A stretch of DNA of 32,986 bases from an uncultured bacterium (GCA_903873965.1 CAIQQO010000480.1:1-32986); one strand, 5' to 3'; positions 16,511 through 25,094 are shown, numbered from the stretch's first letter. The notes: generated by a model not told the origin, from the letters alone. Program-made: numbers and translations.

Positions 16511-16640
16511 CCTTGCGAAGGTTGCCAAAAGGCGCGAAACAGTGACAAGAATGCCTTCGCAAGGTTAAGTGAGTGCCGCACAGCCTCCTTGCGAAGGTTG
16601 TCGAAAGGTGCGTCACAGTGACAAGAGCGCTTTCGCAAGG
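16511..16640 (+). repeat. Tandem pair of 54-bp palindromic elements
   Basis: Two related units lie at 16511-16564 and 16587-16640, offset by 76 bp. Each starts with CCTTGCGAAGG and ends with its exact or near-exact inverse (CCTTCGCAAGG in unit 1, CTTTCGCAAGG in unit 2). Each carries a shared core with CAGTGACAAGA, followed by TT(A/G)(A/T)GTGAGT. Each can fold as one hairpin with 10-11 bp ends. They occupy the gltB-rRNA methyltransferase junction. The layout recalls REP-like or small palindromic mobile elements; terminator activity is possible, but no T-run follows. Confidence 0.85.
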
Positions 16641-16659
16641 TTGTGTGAGTACAGAACGT

Positions 16660-17460
16660 ATGCTGATTACCAGCCGCAGTAATCTCGCCATCAAGACCAT
16701 CCGCAGCTTGCGCGATCGCAAAGAACGTGATCGCGCAGGTCTGTTTTTTGTCGAAGGCATTCGCCTGGTGGTGGAAGCCGTACAAACAGGCGCCGATATC
16801 GAGATGATGGTCGTCGCGCCTGAATTGCTTAAGAGCCAGGTGGCGTTGGACGCAGTAGCATCGGCACGTCAGAGCAATCGTGAGTTGACCGTCATTGAAG
16901 TAAGCCTTGACGTGTTCGAGAGCCTCTCGCAGAAAGACGGCCCGCAGGGCATCGGTGCAGTAGTGCGGCAAAGGTGGGAACCATTGCGCCAGGTGCGCAT
17001 CGGAGACGAACTGTGCTGGGTGGCATTGGACGAACCGCAGGACCCCGGCAATGTGGGCACGATTCTGCGCACAGCGGATGCCGTAGGTTGCGCCGGCGTT
17101 ATCCTGCTGGATCATAGCGCCGATCCATACGACCCGGCAGCCTTGCGCGCCAGCATGGGCGCTATCTTCACGCAACGCCTGGTGCGGGCGCGCTTCGATG
17201 ATTTGCTGACCTGGAAGCAGGAGAATGACTACCGGCTGGTGGGCACCTCGGATCGGGGCAGCACCGATTTCCGCTCGGCTACATTTTGCTTCCCGCTCGT
17301 GTTACTCATGGGCAGCGAACGCGAAGGGCTGTCTGTTGATCAACAAGTGGCCTGTGACATGATGGTGCGCCTGCCGATGAAAGGCCGCAGCGACTCACTC
17401 AACCTCGCCGTGGCGACGGGTGTGATGCTGTATGAGCTGCTTTATCAATTTGAAAAGTAG
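16660..17460 (+). CDS. SpoU/TrmH-family RNA 2'-O-methyltransferase
   Basis: A 266-residue SPOUT enzyme transferring methyl from S-adenosylmethionine to ribose in rRNA or tRNA. Residues 1-100 are the N-terminal substrate-binding domain (SRSNLAIKTIRSLRDRK, AGLFFVEGIRLVVEA). The SpoU domain follows, with motif 1 DPGNVGTILRTADAVG (N131, R137), motif 2 LLMGSEREGL and motif 3 MKGRSDSLNLAVATGVMLYE, which together form the trefoil knot. It is full length for the RlmB/TsnR-like group; the target nucleotide cannot be read. The start is uncertain. ATG 16660 fits homologues but has no RBS. An in-frame GTG at 16645 has AAGG from the end of the second palindromic repeat four bases upstream, so the repeat may supply the RBS. 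The SDR gene follows on the same strand. Confidence 0.9.
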   Translation: MLITSRSNLAIKTIRSLRDRKERDRAGLFFVEGIRLVVEAVQTGADIEMMVVAPELLKSQVALDAVASARQSNRELTVIEVSLDVFESLSQKDGPQGIGAVVRQRWEPLRQVRIGDELCWVALDEPQDPGNVGTILRTADAVGCAGVILLDHSADPYDPAALRASMGAIFTQRLVRARFDDLLTWKQENDYRLVGTSDRGSTDFRSATFCFPLVLLMGSEREGLSVDQQVACDMMVRLPMKGRSDSLNLAVATGVMLYELLYQFEK

Positions 17461-17526
17461 AGGATGACCATCGAAGAGGCAACCTCGGTGATGGTTTTGC
17501 GCGTTGACCCGAAGGAGAATAAAGAT

Positions 17527-18258
17527 ATGATTTCTGTCAAAGGTAAGTGGGCCTTGATAACGGGCGCCAGCCGAGGAATTGGTTATCTTGCGGCGTTATT
17601 TATGGCCGGGCAAGGGTGCAATCTGGTTTTACACAGCCGGAGTCTTAAGCACACCTTGAAAGTAATGGACGAGGTAAAGACATTGGGCGTCGAGGCATAT
17701 TGCGTTCAGGCCGATCTGGCAAACCACTCGGACGTCGTGGCCATGCTTGATGACATTGAAACCAGAGGCACCGCCATTGATATTGTTTTCAATAATGCTG
17801 CCGTGCAGGTCGGTTACCGGACAGATTACTGGAAAACCCCGGTTGAAGATTTTGACCTGAGTTTCCGGATCAACTTCACTGCGGTGACCACTATTTGCTA
17901 CCGATTGATTCCCAAAATGATCGAACGAGGCTTCGGGAGGGTTGTCAATACCACCAGTGGCATACGGGATCAGCCGGAGCAAGCCGGATATTCGGCGAGT
18001 AAGGCTGCGCTCGATAAATTCACCCGGGACCTGGGGACAAAACTCGAAGGAAGTGATGTATTGATCAACCTGACGGATCCAGGTTGGTGCCGAACGGATC
18101 TGGGTGGCCCACAAGCCCCGAATTCGCCGGAAAGCAGCCTTCCCGGCGTCGTTGTCGGCGCCTTCCTTGATGATACAAGGAGCGGACGCCTCCTTAACGC
18201 AGGGTTATTTGCCGGTCTATCACTGCAAGAGGCCGTTGAAAAAGCCAGAACCTTGTAG
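17527..18258 (+). CDS. Short-chain dehydrogenase/reductase (SDR)
   Basis: A 243-residue classical SDR oxidoreductase. It shows the NAD(P)-binding TGASRGIG motif (12-19), NNAA, the catalytic Ser in TTSGI and the YSASK (Y-x3-K) catalytic pair, then NLTDPGWCRTDLGG after the active site. The Ser-Gly following the first beta strand and the basic HSRSLKH stretch after the second suggest NADP preference, by inference. Start: ATG 17527, preceded by AAGGAG at a nine-base distance; an in-frame ATG at 17464 overlaps nothing useful and lacks an RBS. It follows the methyltransferase gene by 66 bp and ends at a strong terminator. The substrate is unknown. Confidence 0.9.
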   Translation: MISVKGKWALITGASRGIGYLAALFMAGQGCNLVLHSRSLKHTLKVMDEVKTLGVEAYCVQADLANHSDVVAMLDDIETRGTAIDIVFNNAAVQVGYRTDYWKTPVEDFDLSFRINFTAVTTICYRLIPKMIERGFGRVVNTTSGIRDQPEQAGYSASKAALDKFTRDLGTKLEGSDVLINLTDPGWCRTDLGGPQAPNSPESSLPGVVVGAFLDDTRSGRLLNAGLFAGLSLQEAVEKARTL

Positions 18259-18275
18259 CACGTGCACGGGCAACC

Positions 18276-18319
18276 ACACTCCCGCAACCCTTCCGAGGTT
18301 ACGGGAGTGTTTGCTTTTT
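18276..18319 (+). terminator. Intrinsic terminator after the SDR gene
   Basis: ACACTCCCGCAACC (18276-18289) pairs with GGTTACGGGAGTGT (18297-18310) with one mismatch, forming a 13-14 bp stem, followed by TTGCTTTTTC. It sits 18 bp after the SDR stop codon and just before the convergent protease gene ends at 18321. The minus-strand side lacks a T-run, so it should act on the plus strand. Confidence 0.85.
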
Positions 18320-18320
18320 C

Positions 18321-19448
18321 TTACACCACAGAGAGTGGATTTGGCACAAATACCAGAATCAGCACGAGCACGGCGATGATGGCGAGGGCGAAGTGGAAGG
18401 GTTCAAGCTTGACGGCTTGATTGAGTGATGGCGGGTGAGTGCGCCCAAACAACAACAGCATGATGGCCCATAGCAACCAGGTCTCGGAGACGAGAAAGGC
18501 AAGCGCGCCGAAGAGGGCGATCATGGCGTACGACAAGTACTTGGCATACTTGCCGAGGAGGGCGTAGGCAATGTGGCCGCCGTCCAACTGGCCAGCCGGG
18601 ACGAGATTGATGCCCGTGATCAGCAGCCCGAACCATGCGCCGATCAGGATCGGGTGCGCGATCACATCTGTGCCGTGTGCAAGCTGTCCGAACTTCAAAA
18701 AGGTGAGTGTCTGTGTGAGCAGCGAGTCGCCGAAGGATATCATTTGCTGGGTGGGCGCGATGGCTTGCGTATGCGAGAGCAAAAGCCCGATGATCAGCAA
18801 CGGCACGGCCACGATGAACCCGCACAAGGGGCCTGCGATGCCCACTTCAAGCAGTGTGCGTCGATCCTCGAATGGCTCGCGTTGCACAATGACAGCGCCC
18901 ATGGTGCCGAAGAGGGCGATGAACGGCAGAGGAATGAAATAGGGCAGTGATACAGGCGCGCCGCGCCGCTTGCCGATCACGTAGTGGCCCATCTCATGCG
19001 CTGTGAGGATGGCCATTACTGGCAGTCCAAACATCAAACCTGTGCTGATGTCGATGCCATTGGGTGAATTGCCGAATTGCATCCCGGCGATGATCACCGA
19101 GGCAAAGGTGGCGATGTAGAGCAGCAGGTTGATGCGTGTATTGAGTTTGATGCGAGGCGTCACGCCGCGCACCGCGATGATCTCGAAGTCGCCTTGGCGA
19201 CGCTTGTCGCTGTCGTCCTGGTCTTTCTGTTCCTTCAAGAAAGGCGTATAACCGATGCGTTCGACGCGCTCGCGCAGGATGCGGTAGATTTTGTCGGCGG
19301 GCACTTTCAACTGGCCGCGCAGATGAACGGTGCCATCCTGATCATAGGTGTAACCGTTGACCAGCATGACGTCTTCAACAGCAGTGCGGAGTGCGGCGAT
19401 GACCTCCAACCTGTCGGGAGGAGGTGATGGTTGATCGAAATTCAGCAT
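18321..19448 (-). CDS. Site-2 protease family (M50) membrane metalloprotease, EGY-like
   Basis: A 375-residue multi-pass protease. The first 95 residues are a soluble domain; membrane segments follow from about 108. The zinc site is HEMGH (151-155), with the third ligand D289 in NLVPAGQLDGGHI. The spacing and sequence (TAHEMGHYVIGKRRGAPVSLPYFIPLP) match the cyanobacterial/plant EGY branch of M50 rather than RseP, and no PDZ domain is seen. Such enzymes cut membrane-embedded substrates such as anti-sigma factors; the substrate here is unknown. The ATG at 19448 lies 13 bp after the stop of the dihydrouridine synthase gene, so the two should be cotranscribed. No Shine-Dalgarno is visible, and an upstream extension would run inside the preceding gene. 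Confidence 0.9.
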   Translation of the reverse strand: MLNFDQPSPPPDRLEVIAALRTAVEDVMLVNGYTYDQDGTVHLRGQLKVPADKIYRILRERVERIGYTPFLKEQKDQDDSDKRRQGDFEIIAVRGVTPRIKLNTRINLLLYIATFASVIIAGMQFGNSPNGIDISTGLMFGLPVMAILTAHEMGHYVIGKRRGAPVSLPYFIPLPFIALFGTMGAVIVQREPFEDRRTLLEVGIAGPLCGFIVAVPLLIIGLLLSHTQAIAPTQQMISFGDSLLTQTLTFLKFGQLAHGTDVIAHPILIGAWFGLLITGINLVPAGQLDGGHIAYALLGKYAKYLSYAMIALFGALAFLVSETWLLWAIMLLLFGRTHPPSLNQAVKLEPFHFALAIIAVLVLILVFVPNPLSVV

Positions 19449-19461
19449 GGCCGTAATTGTC

Positions 19462-20508
19462 TCATGCTGCGCGACACGCTTCTGCCGTATCCCAAGTCTC
19501 CGCCTCTTCCGCAGGCAGCGCTGTTGCCACGCTGTGAGCGGAGAAATCACCGCGGTTATACCACGCCTGGTACTCTTCGATGATCTCGATAAACAGCGTT
19601 GGCGATGTGCAGGTCATCAGCTTTTGGCGCAATTCGGCGGCGCCGTGCAGGCCATGAATGTAGCGCACCGCGTGCTTGCGGAACAAGATGAGGCCCCAGT
19701 CGCCGTAGTAATCTACCATCAACTGCAGGTGCCGTTTCTGCAAAAGCACCATTTCTTGGAGCGAGACATCCTCGCGGTTGCGCCGCTGGAATATCCACGG
19801 GTTGCCGATGGCGGCGCGCGCAATCATGACGGCGTCACAGCCGGTGTGCGCCTTCATGCGCTCGATGTCTTGTGCCGTCTTGACGTCGCCGTTGCCGATG
19901 ACAGGAATCTTGACGGCCTGCTTGATTTCGGCGATGGCATCCCAGTCCGCCTGGCCGCCGTATTTCATTTCTTTGGTGCGACCATGTACGGCGACGAGTG
20001 AAGCGCCATTGTCTTCGAGAATTTTGGCCACTTCGAGGTAATTGCGTGTCTGGCTGTCCCAGCCCAGCCGTATTTTGCCCGTCACTGGCACGCTGACGGC
20101 GTGGCTCAGGCGGTTAAAGATACGGCCGATTTTCTGCGGATCGCGTAATAAGCCGGCGCCTGCGCCGCGCCCACTGACATTGGGCACCGAGCAGCCCATG
20201 TTAATGTCGATGATGCCGGGTTCAAAGCGTTCCAGTTTCTGTGCAGCGATGATGAACTTGTCCTCGTCTGCGCCGAAAATCTGAAACGACATCTGCGGTT
20301 TTTCACTCGGCGCATAATCGAACATGCGCATGGCTTTCTTCGCCGCATATTGCACAGCTTCGATCGCCACGAATTCCGTATAGCTCATGGCCGAGCCGTA
20401 CTCGCGACAAAGTACCCGGAACGGCAAATCCGAATAGCCGTCCATCGGGGCGAGGATGACATCCCCGTACACCGGTATCTCTCGAACGTAAAAACAAACC
20501 TTCTCCAC
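19462..20508 (-). CDS. tRNA-dihydrouridine synthase
   Basis: A 348-residue FMN enzyme reducing specific uridines in tRNA to dihydrouridine. The TIM barrel starts DVILAPMDGYSDLPFR, and contains SFQIFGADEDKF, DINMGCSVPNVSGRGAGAGLLRD, TGKIRLGW, LVAVHGRTKEM, VIGNGDV and D-A-V-M-I-A-R-A-A-I-G-N-P-W-I-F. The catalytic acid is C106. The motif around it (GCSVPNV) differs from the usual GCPxxK, a variant I take as still active because the Cys and flanking residues remain. The start is GTG at 20508, giving the normal short lead before LAPM. It is the middle gene of a minus-strand series, 13 bp ahead of the M50 protease and 87 bp after the membrane-protein gene. Confidence 0.9.
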   Translation of the reverse strand: MEKVCFYVREIPVYGDVILAPMDGYSDLPFRVLCREYGSAMSYTEFVAIEAVQYAAKKAMRMFDYAPSEKPQMSFQIFGADEDKFIIAAQKLERFEPGIIDINMGCSVPNVSGRGAGAGLLRDPQKIGRIFNRLSHAVSVPVTGKIRLGWDSQTRNYLEVAKILEDNGASLVAVHGRTKEMKYGGQADWDAIAEIKQAVKIPVIGNGDVKTAQDIERMKAHTGCDAVMIARAAIGNPWIFQRRNREDVSLQEMVLLQKRHLQLMVDYYGDWGLILFRKHAVRYIHGLHGAAELRQKLMTCTSPTLFIEIIEEYQAWYNRGDFSAHSVATALPAEEAETWDTAEACRAA

Positions 20509-20595
20509 ACCTTGATTCTAACCAATAACCGGCGAATAAAACAGGGCGCTGTCTGTTCTATGCGTCAGGTTGTACACGACACACTGGCGCTGCTA

Positions 20596-22179
20596 CTAGC
20601 GCTGGAAGAGTGTGGCGACGTCGTCTTCGTACAAGATGGTGAACGCGGGCATGTGGCGCAAAACGTTGGATAACCGGTTGTCTTTAGGCATCAAAACCAA
20701 CGTGATCTGGTTGGTGTTGATCAGATCGAGCCAGGGCGGTTCGAGGTCGGTCATCTGGTTATATTCTTTGAAGATGTGTTTCTCGCCGCGCCAGCTAGGC
20801 ATGCGACCATCGATGTAGACTTTGTAATCCGGTAGATTCCAGATCAGGTAACCGCCCCAGTTGTAATCGTTGAGCAAGCGTTCGTTCGCGCCATTCCCGC
20901 GCGCGGCCAGAAATTGCACTGCCTTGGTTGGCAGGCCGATGCGTTCTGCCAGCCGATTGGCGTCGGTGCTGGTGGTGTACCACTGCGTAGCGCGAAAACC
21001 GAGCAACGCCAGCGGCACCAGCAGTAGGACGATGTTGTAGGAGTAATACACCCAGTTGCCTTTGTGCACGCCGAACAATTGGTTTACCTGCTTCTCCAGG
21101 AAGTGCCGCAACGTGGGTTCTGCGGCGGCTGCCAGATACACCCACGGCAGCATGAACAGCACGAGCAAGGCGGTATGGCGATTGGAACTCATCCCGAGAT
21201 AGAAGAAAATCGGCATGAGCAGCAGATGCCATGCGCTGAACGTCTTGCGCCGCCACAACAGCCACCAGACAAACATGAAGGTAAAGGCGCCGACCAGCAA
21301 CCCGATCTGGTTTTGGATATTCACCGGCAGCCACTCGACGATGCCTGCGCGCGCATAAGAATCCAGGCTGGTGCGGATGGCCTCTTCGTACAGGCGCCAT
21401 GTATACGGATTGATGAGCGTGGCCAGCACGCTGACAACCAACGCGATCAGTATGTGGCGAAACCGGCGCAGATAGTCCGCCCTGGGAATCAGAACGAACG
21501 GGAAGGTGGATTGAAGCGCGGGGATGAAGCGCACGATCAGCAGCAATCCGAGCGCCAGCCCGAGCGTGGCCAGCCCGATCACAAAGCCTGCATGGGTGTT
21601 AGCCCAAACCCAGAACAGCGGAGCCAGTATCCACAGGTTGCGGCGCGTGTTGAGCAGGTATTGCCAGATCAGGTGGTTGACCAGGGCAAAGCCGAGGAGC
21701 GTGATCATCTGTGCGCGCCCTCCTATAACGGGGAGGTTGGTGAGAAGGCCAATCGTGACCAGGCCAAGTCCCAGTTGCCAGCTGGCTTTGTTGCTCAGCG
21801 GCGTCGTCTCCGGGATATGACGGCTAATGAGTGCGCCTGTGCGCGCCGCGACTATGTAGGCGATAAAGCAGATGACGAAGAATGGCACACTTTGACCGAT
21901 CAGCCCGCCGATGTTGTAGCCCTGAATCATCAAGGCATTGGTCAACCATTCATGATCTATCCAGGCGTGCCCTGCCATCGACCACGTATAGATATCCTGA
22001 AACGGGAAAATACCGCGCCAGATATCCTGACCTACGCGCAGGTGCCAGCCCAGGTCGGGATCCATTGGAATCTGTAGCAACAGGGCGCATGGGAACAGAA
22101 TCAGGATGACGTCAATGAACGAAAAATGCAGGTTTGCAAAAACAGTCGAGATGCGCGGGGGAGAACTTGACTTCGTCAT
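20596..22179 (-). CDS. Multi-pass membrane protein, GT-C-like (function unknown)
   Basis: A 527-residue protein with about ten to twelve hydrophobic segments. The first begins near residue 20 and is followed at once by the external-looking PMDPDLGWHLRVGQDI and DIYTWSMAGHAWIDHEWL motifs. An acidic D-x-D/W-H-x-x-x-G loop after the first helix is seen in GT-C-type glycosyltransferases and related polyprenyl-sugar proteins. The C-terminal 110 residues form a soluble domain (NDYNWGGYLIWNLPDYKVYIDGR) ending in a beta-rich stretch, also common in that group. I do not recognise a characterised homologue, so the substrate is unassigned. ATG at 22179 is chosen over one at 22218 because the earlier stretch does not look protein-like; neither has a good RBS. 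It is probably first gene of the run with dus and the M50 protease. Confidence 0.75.
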   Translation of the reverse strand: MTKSSSPPRISTVFANLHFSFIDVILILFPCALLLQIPMDPDLGWHLRVGQDIWRGIFPFQDIYTWSMAGHAWIDHEWLTNALMIQGYNIGGLIGQSVPFFVICFIAYIVAARTGALISRHIPETTPLSNKASWQLGLGLVTIGLLTNLPVIGGRAQMITLLGFALVNHLIWQYLLNTRRNLWILAPLFWVWANTHAGFVIGLATLGLALGLLLIVRFIPALQSTFPFVLIPRADYLRRFRHILIALVVSVLATLINPYTWRLYEEAIRTSLDSYARAGIVEWLPVNIQNQIGLLVGAFTFMFVWWLLWRRKTFSAWHLLLMPIFFYLGMSSNRHTALLVLFMLPWVYLAAAAEPTLRHFLEKQVNQLFGVHKGNWVYYSYNIVLLLVPLALLGFRATQWYTTSTDANRLAERIGLPTKAVQFLAARGNGANERLLNDYNWGGYLIWNLPDYKVYIDGRMPSWRGEKHIFKEYNQMTDLEPPWLDLINTNQITLVLMPKDNRLSNVLRHMPAFTILYEDDVATLFQR

Positions 22180-22298
22180 AGCAATGGTGATTGTGAAGGT
22201 GCGGCCGCTGTGTGTCAAGTACCTGCATAGCGTAAATGGCGTCCGGGGTTGTGAAGGCGCGCTGGGCCATGGGGGCGCTAGAATAACTACACGACAAC

Positions 22299-23117
22299 AT
22301 GATACAGAATGATTCGCACAAAGTGGCGGTAATCACGGGTGCTGGAAGCGGCATCGGGCGCGCGCTGGCTGAGCGTTGCGCGGTAGAAGGCATGCGGGTT
22401 GTGCTGGCCGATATCAACCCTGCCGACCTGGCTGTGACGGAGCACATGGTGCGCGCAGCAGGGGTTGATGTGCTCAGCGTCCGGGTAGATGTCTCCAGGG
22501 CTGCGGAAGTGGCTGCGCTGGCAGAGCAGGCCATGGCGATGTTCGGCGCGGTTCACCTGCTGTTTAACAACGCTGGCGTCATGGGCGCCGGGGCGGGTGC
22601 GCCGCCGTGGGAAACGGCATTGGCGGATTGGGAATGGGTTCTGGGGGTGAATCTATGGGGCGTTATCCACGGCATTCGCGCCTTCACACCGTTGATGCTG
22701 GCGCAAGATATCGAGTGCCATATTGTCAACACGGCTTCTGTGGTGGGACTGCTTTCATTCAATTCGTACGCGCCGTACCATGCCTCAAAACACGCCGTGG
22801 TGGCGTTGTCAGAGAATTTGCAGCAGGCGTTGCTGCAGCAAGGCGCGAAGGTGAAAGTCGCTGTGCTGTGCCCGGGCTGGGCCAATACGCGCATTATGGA
22901 TGTTGGCCGCTTCGACCAGGGTGCTCACCTTGCGGAAGAGACGGAGACCGTACAGCGGATGCGCCAGGCTGCGGCGGCAGGTGTGTTGCCCAGCCAAGTG
23001 GCCGAGTGCGCTTTTCAGGGCATTCGCGCCGGACGTTTCTACATCTTCACCGGACATGACGCGGATGAACGCATTCGCGAACGTATGGAGAGGATTTTGA
23101 ACAGCGCCGATCTGTAG
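22299..23117 (+). CDS. Short-chain dehydrogenase/reductase (SDR)
   Basis: A 272-residue classical SDR, not closely alike to the one at 17527. Features: VITGAGSGIGRALAE nucleotide-binding motif, ADIN after the second strand (acidic Asp, usually NAD preference), NNAGV, catalytic Ser in NTASVVG and YHASK (Y-x3-K). The CPGWANT segment lies after the active site, and a long C-terminal helix ends ERMERILNSADL. The bulky loop GAGAGAPPWETALADW and the hydrophobic VVGLLSFNSYAPY resemble SDRs acting on large hydrophobic substrates, but no substrate can be assigned. The ATG at 22299 has no Shine-Dalgarno. It is divergent from the membrane-protein gene and its stop codon lies inside a long hairpin shared with the convergent ABC operon. 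Confidence 0.9.
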   Translation: MIQNDSHKVAVITGAGSGIGRALAERCAVEGMRVVLADINPADLAVTEHMVRAAGVDVLSVRVDVSRAAEVAALAEQAMAMFGAVHLLFNNAGVMGAGAGAPPWETALADWEWVLGVNLWGVIHGIRAFTPLMLAQDIECHIVNTASVVGLLSFNSYAPYHASKHAVVALSENLQQALLQQGAKVKVAVLCPGWANTRIMDVGRFDQGAHLAEETETVQRMRQAAAAGVLPSQVAECAFQGIRAGRFYIFTGHDADERIRERMERILNSADL

Positions 23118-23166
23118 GTTGTTTCCAACCTTAAGTTGTTTCCAACCTTAAAATGCAGATCGGCGC
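23104..23166. repeat. Long hairpin with nested direct repeats between convergent genes
   Basis: GCGCCGATCTG (23104-23114) and CAGATCGGCGC (23156-23166) are exact inverse copies, extendable by two further pairs. The enclosed loop holds two exact copies of GTTGTTTCCAACCTTA (23118-23133, 23135-23150) at a 17-bp period; each can fold into a small GGTTG/CAACC hairpin. The SDR stop codon lies in the left arm and the permease stop begins 8 bp beyond the right arm. Neither strand has a T-run after the stem, so it is not a standard terminator. Confidence 0.85.
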
Positions 23167-23173
23167 CGGATGT

Positions 23174-24076
23174 CTAGCCACGTGGGTCGAGTGCGTCACG
23201 CAGGCCGTCGCCCAGGAACAGGAACGCGATCATGATGATGGCGATGACGAGGGCGGGGAACAAAACGACGTGTGGCACCGCGCGCAGCACGGCAAACCCA
23301 TCGTTCAACATGATGCCCCAACTGGGTGTGGGCGGCACCAGGCCGATGCCCAGGAAGCTCAAACCGGACTCCGCCAGGATCGCGCCGGGAATGCCAAACG
23401 AAATGGCGATCATCAGCGTGCTCAGCACGTTGGGCAACATATGCCGCAGGATGATATGGGCATCAGAGGCGCCCAGGGCGCGCGCCGATTCCACAAAGGG
23501 CAATTCCTTAAGCTGGAGCACTTGCCCGCGCACCAGTCGCGCCGAGCCGACCCAGGCCGAGAAGGTGATGGCGACCAGTAGGTTCACGAAACCACGCCCG
23601 AAGGCTGCCATCAGGATGATGATGAAAAGCAGACTGGGGAAGGCGTAGAAGACATCCGTGATGCGCATGATGAGGGTGTCCGCCTTGCCGCCATAGTAAC
23701 CTGCCACCGAGCCAAGAATCGTGCCGATGGTGACGGCCATAATCTGGCTGAGGAAGCCGATAGACATTGACAGGCGCGTGCCGTAAATAATGCGACTGAG
23801 AATATCGCGGCCTTGCTTATCGGTGCCCATCAAATGTTGAAGGGTGGGCGCCTGGCGCACTGCGGCAAAGTCTACTTTGATCGGATCGTACGGTGAGATC
23901 ACGTCGGCCAGAATGCCAATAAGCAGGAACAGCAGGATGATTATTAAACCAGCTGCTGCGGCGCGGTTGCGCAACAACCGCCTGAAAGCCTTGATCCATG
24001 GATTGTCTGGCGGGCGCGATAGATGCGCAGCATCCTGCGCGGTTTTGCTTTGTTTCTCGGTGCGGGCTTCACTCAT
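23174..24076 (-). CDS. Peptide-type ABC transporter permease, DppC/OppC group
   Basis: A 300-residue inner-membrane permease. A cytoplasmic N-terminus with NPWIKAFRRLLRNRAAAAGL leads into the first membrane helix, then the typical GTDKQGRDILSRIIYGTRLSMSIG and SFGIPGAILAESGLSFLG sequences. Between them is the EAA-like coupling loop V-E-S-A-R-A-L-G-A-S-D-A-H-I-I-L-R-H-M-L-P-N, which contacts the ATPase subunit, then G-D-G-L-R-D-A-L-D-P-R at the C-terminus. This is the second permease of a dipeptide/oligopeptide/nickel-type importer. ATG at 24076 has GAGG five bases upstream; the ATG one codon earlier would be too close. It is the last gene of the operon here: no ATPase gene follows, and the next gene is convergent. 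Confidence 0.93.
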   Translation of the reverse strand: MSEARTEKQSKTAQDAAHLSRPPDNPWIKAFRRLLRNRAAAAGLIIILLFLLIGILADVISPYDPIKVDFAAVRQAPTLQHLMGTDKQGRDILSRIIYGTRLSMSIGFLSQIMAVTIGTILGSVAGYYGGKADTLIMRITDVFYAFPSLLFIIILMAAFGRGFVNLLVAITFSAWVGSARLVRGQVLQLKELPFVESARALGASDAHIILRHMLPNVLSTLMIAISFGIPGAILAESGLSFLGIGLVPPTPSWGIMLNDGFAVLRAVPHVVLFPALVIAIIMIAFLFLGDGLRDALDPRG

Positions 24077-24161
24077 CATTTCCTCGTGCTTTCATCAGTG
24101 ACCTGATTTGGTTTCACACTGTTGGGGCAACCCTGTTCCTAATCTCGAGTTTTGAATCTTT

Positions 24162-25094
24162 TTAGTTGAAACGAATGCGCGGATCGGCGATGCCATACAG
24201 GATATCGGCGGCGAGATTCAAAAAGACGATCAGGCTGCCGAACAACATCGTCTGAGCCATGATCATGGGATAATCGCGCGTGTTAATGCTGGATACGAAG
24301 GCGTTTCCGATGCCCGGCACGGTGAACATCGTCTCGACGAAAAATGAGCCAGTCAGCAAGCCTGCCAGCATCGGGCCGGAGATGGTAATAACCGGGATTA
24401 AGGCATTTTTCAACACGTGGCGCACGATGATGACGCGTTGCGTCAAGCCTTTGGCATAGGCTGTGCGCACATAATCCTGCTTGATCACTTCCAGAACGCT
24501 GGCGCGTGCATAACGCGCTATGCCAGCCAATGGCCCCAGCATCAGGACGAAAATAGGCATGATGGCTCTGTCCAGTGTGCCCCAGCCCGTGACCGGCAGC
24601 CAGTGCAGTGTGACGGCAAAGAGCAGAATCATGCCGATGGCAAGGACGAAGTTGGGCACGGCAGTGCCGACGACCGAGATGAACATGCTGGCGTAATCGA
24701 TGATCGTATTGCGCTTGACCGCAGCAAGCACTCCGATAAAGATGCCAAGACCAATCGATAACACGCCTGCCGACAACCCGAGCTGAGCCGAAACCGGCCA
24801 GTTGCGCGCGATGATGTCCTGAACGTGTTCGTTGCGTAGACTTAACGAAAGTCCCAGTTCGCCTTGCAGGGCGTTGAAGAGCCACTTGCCATATTGCCAG
24901 GGAATGGGTTTATCGAGGTCGTAAGCGGTAATCAGGCTTTGACGCATTTCGGGCGTCATTTTTACGGCCAATTCGGGGTCGTCCAGGCCGAGCGGGCTGC
25001 CCGGGGTCACTTTGGCTATGCCAAAAGTGATGACCGACAACATCCAGAGCGTAAACAGCGACTGCAGAATCCGGCGGGTGATGTACTGCCACAT
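24162..25094 (-). CDS. Peptide-type ABC transporter permease, DppB/OppB group
   Basis: A 310-residue inner-membrane permease beginning MWQYITRRILQSLFTLWMLSV, as DppB-like proteins do. It has a first helix, the periplasmic region with D-L-D-K-P-I-P-W-Q-Y, further helices, the EAA coupling loop Y-V-R-T-A-Y-A-K-G-L-T-Q-R-V-I-I-V-R-H-V-L-K-N-A-L-I-P, and the closing ADILYGIADPRIRFN. Full length, no disruption. It pairs with the DppC-like gene 85 bp downstream. The binding-protein gene lies upstream, separated by two strong hairpins. No Shine-Dalgarno is visible before ATG 25094. Peptides, sugars or metals can be carried by this family, so the substrate is open. Confidence 0.93.
   Translation of the reverse strand: MWQYITRRILQSLFTLWMLSVITFGIAKVTPGSPLGLDDPELAVKMTPEMRQSLITAYDLDKPIPWQYGKWLFNALQGELGLSLSLRNEHVQDIIARNWPVSAQLGLSAGVLSIGLGIFIGVLAAVKRNTIIDYASMFISVVGTAVPNFVLAIGMILLFAVTLHWLPVTGWGTLDRAIMPIFVLMLGPLAGIARYARASVLEVIKQDYVRTAYAKGLTQRVIIVRHVLKNALIPVITISGPMLAGLLTGSFFVETMFTVPGIGNAFVSSINTRDYPMIMAQTMLFGSLIVFLNLAADILYGIADPRIRFN

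Noticed and set aside
16511..16640. CRISPR array or coding repeat
   Set aside because: There are only two units, they are palindromic over 54 bp with no constant-length unique spacers, and no cas gene lies near.
21064..22077. 337-residue plus-strand open frame opposite the membrane-protein gene
   Set aside because: Extremely Gln/His/Glu-rich composition is the mirror of a hydrophobic membrane protein; no domain and no start signal.
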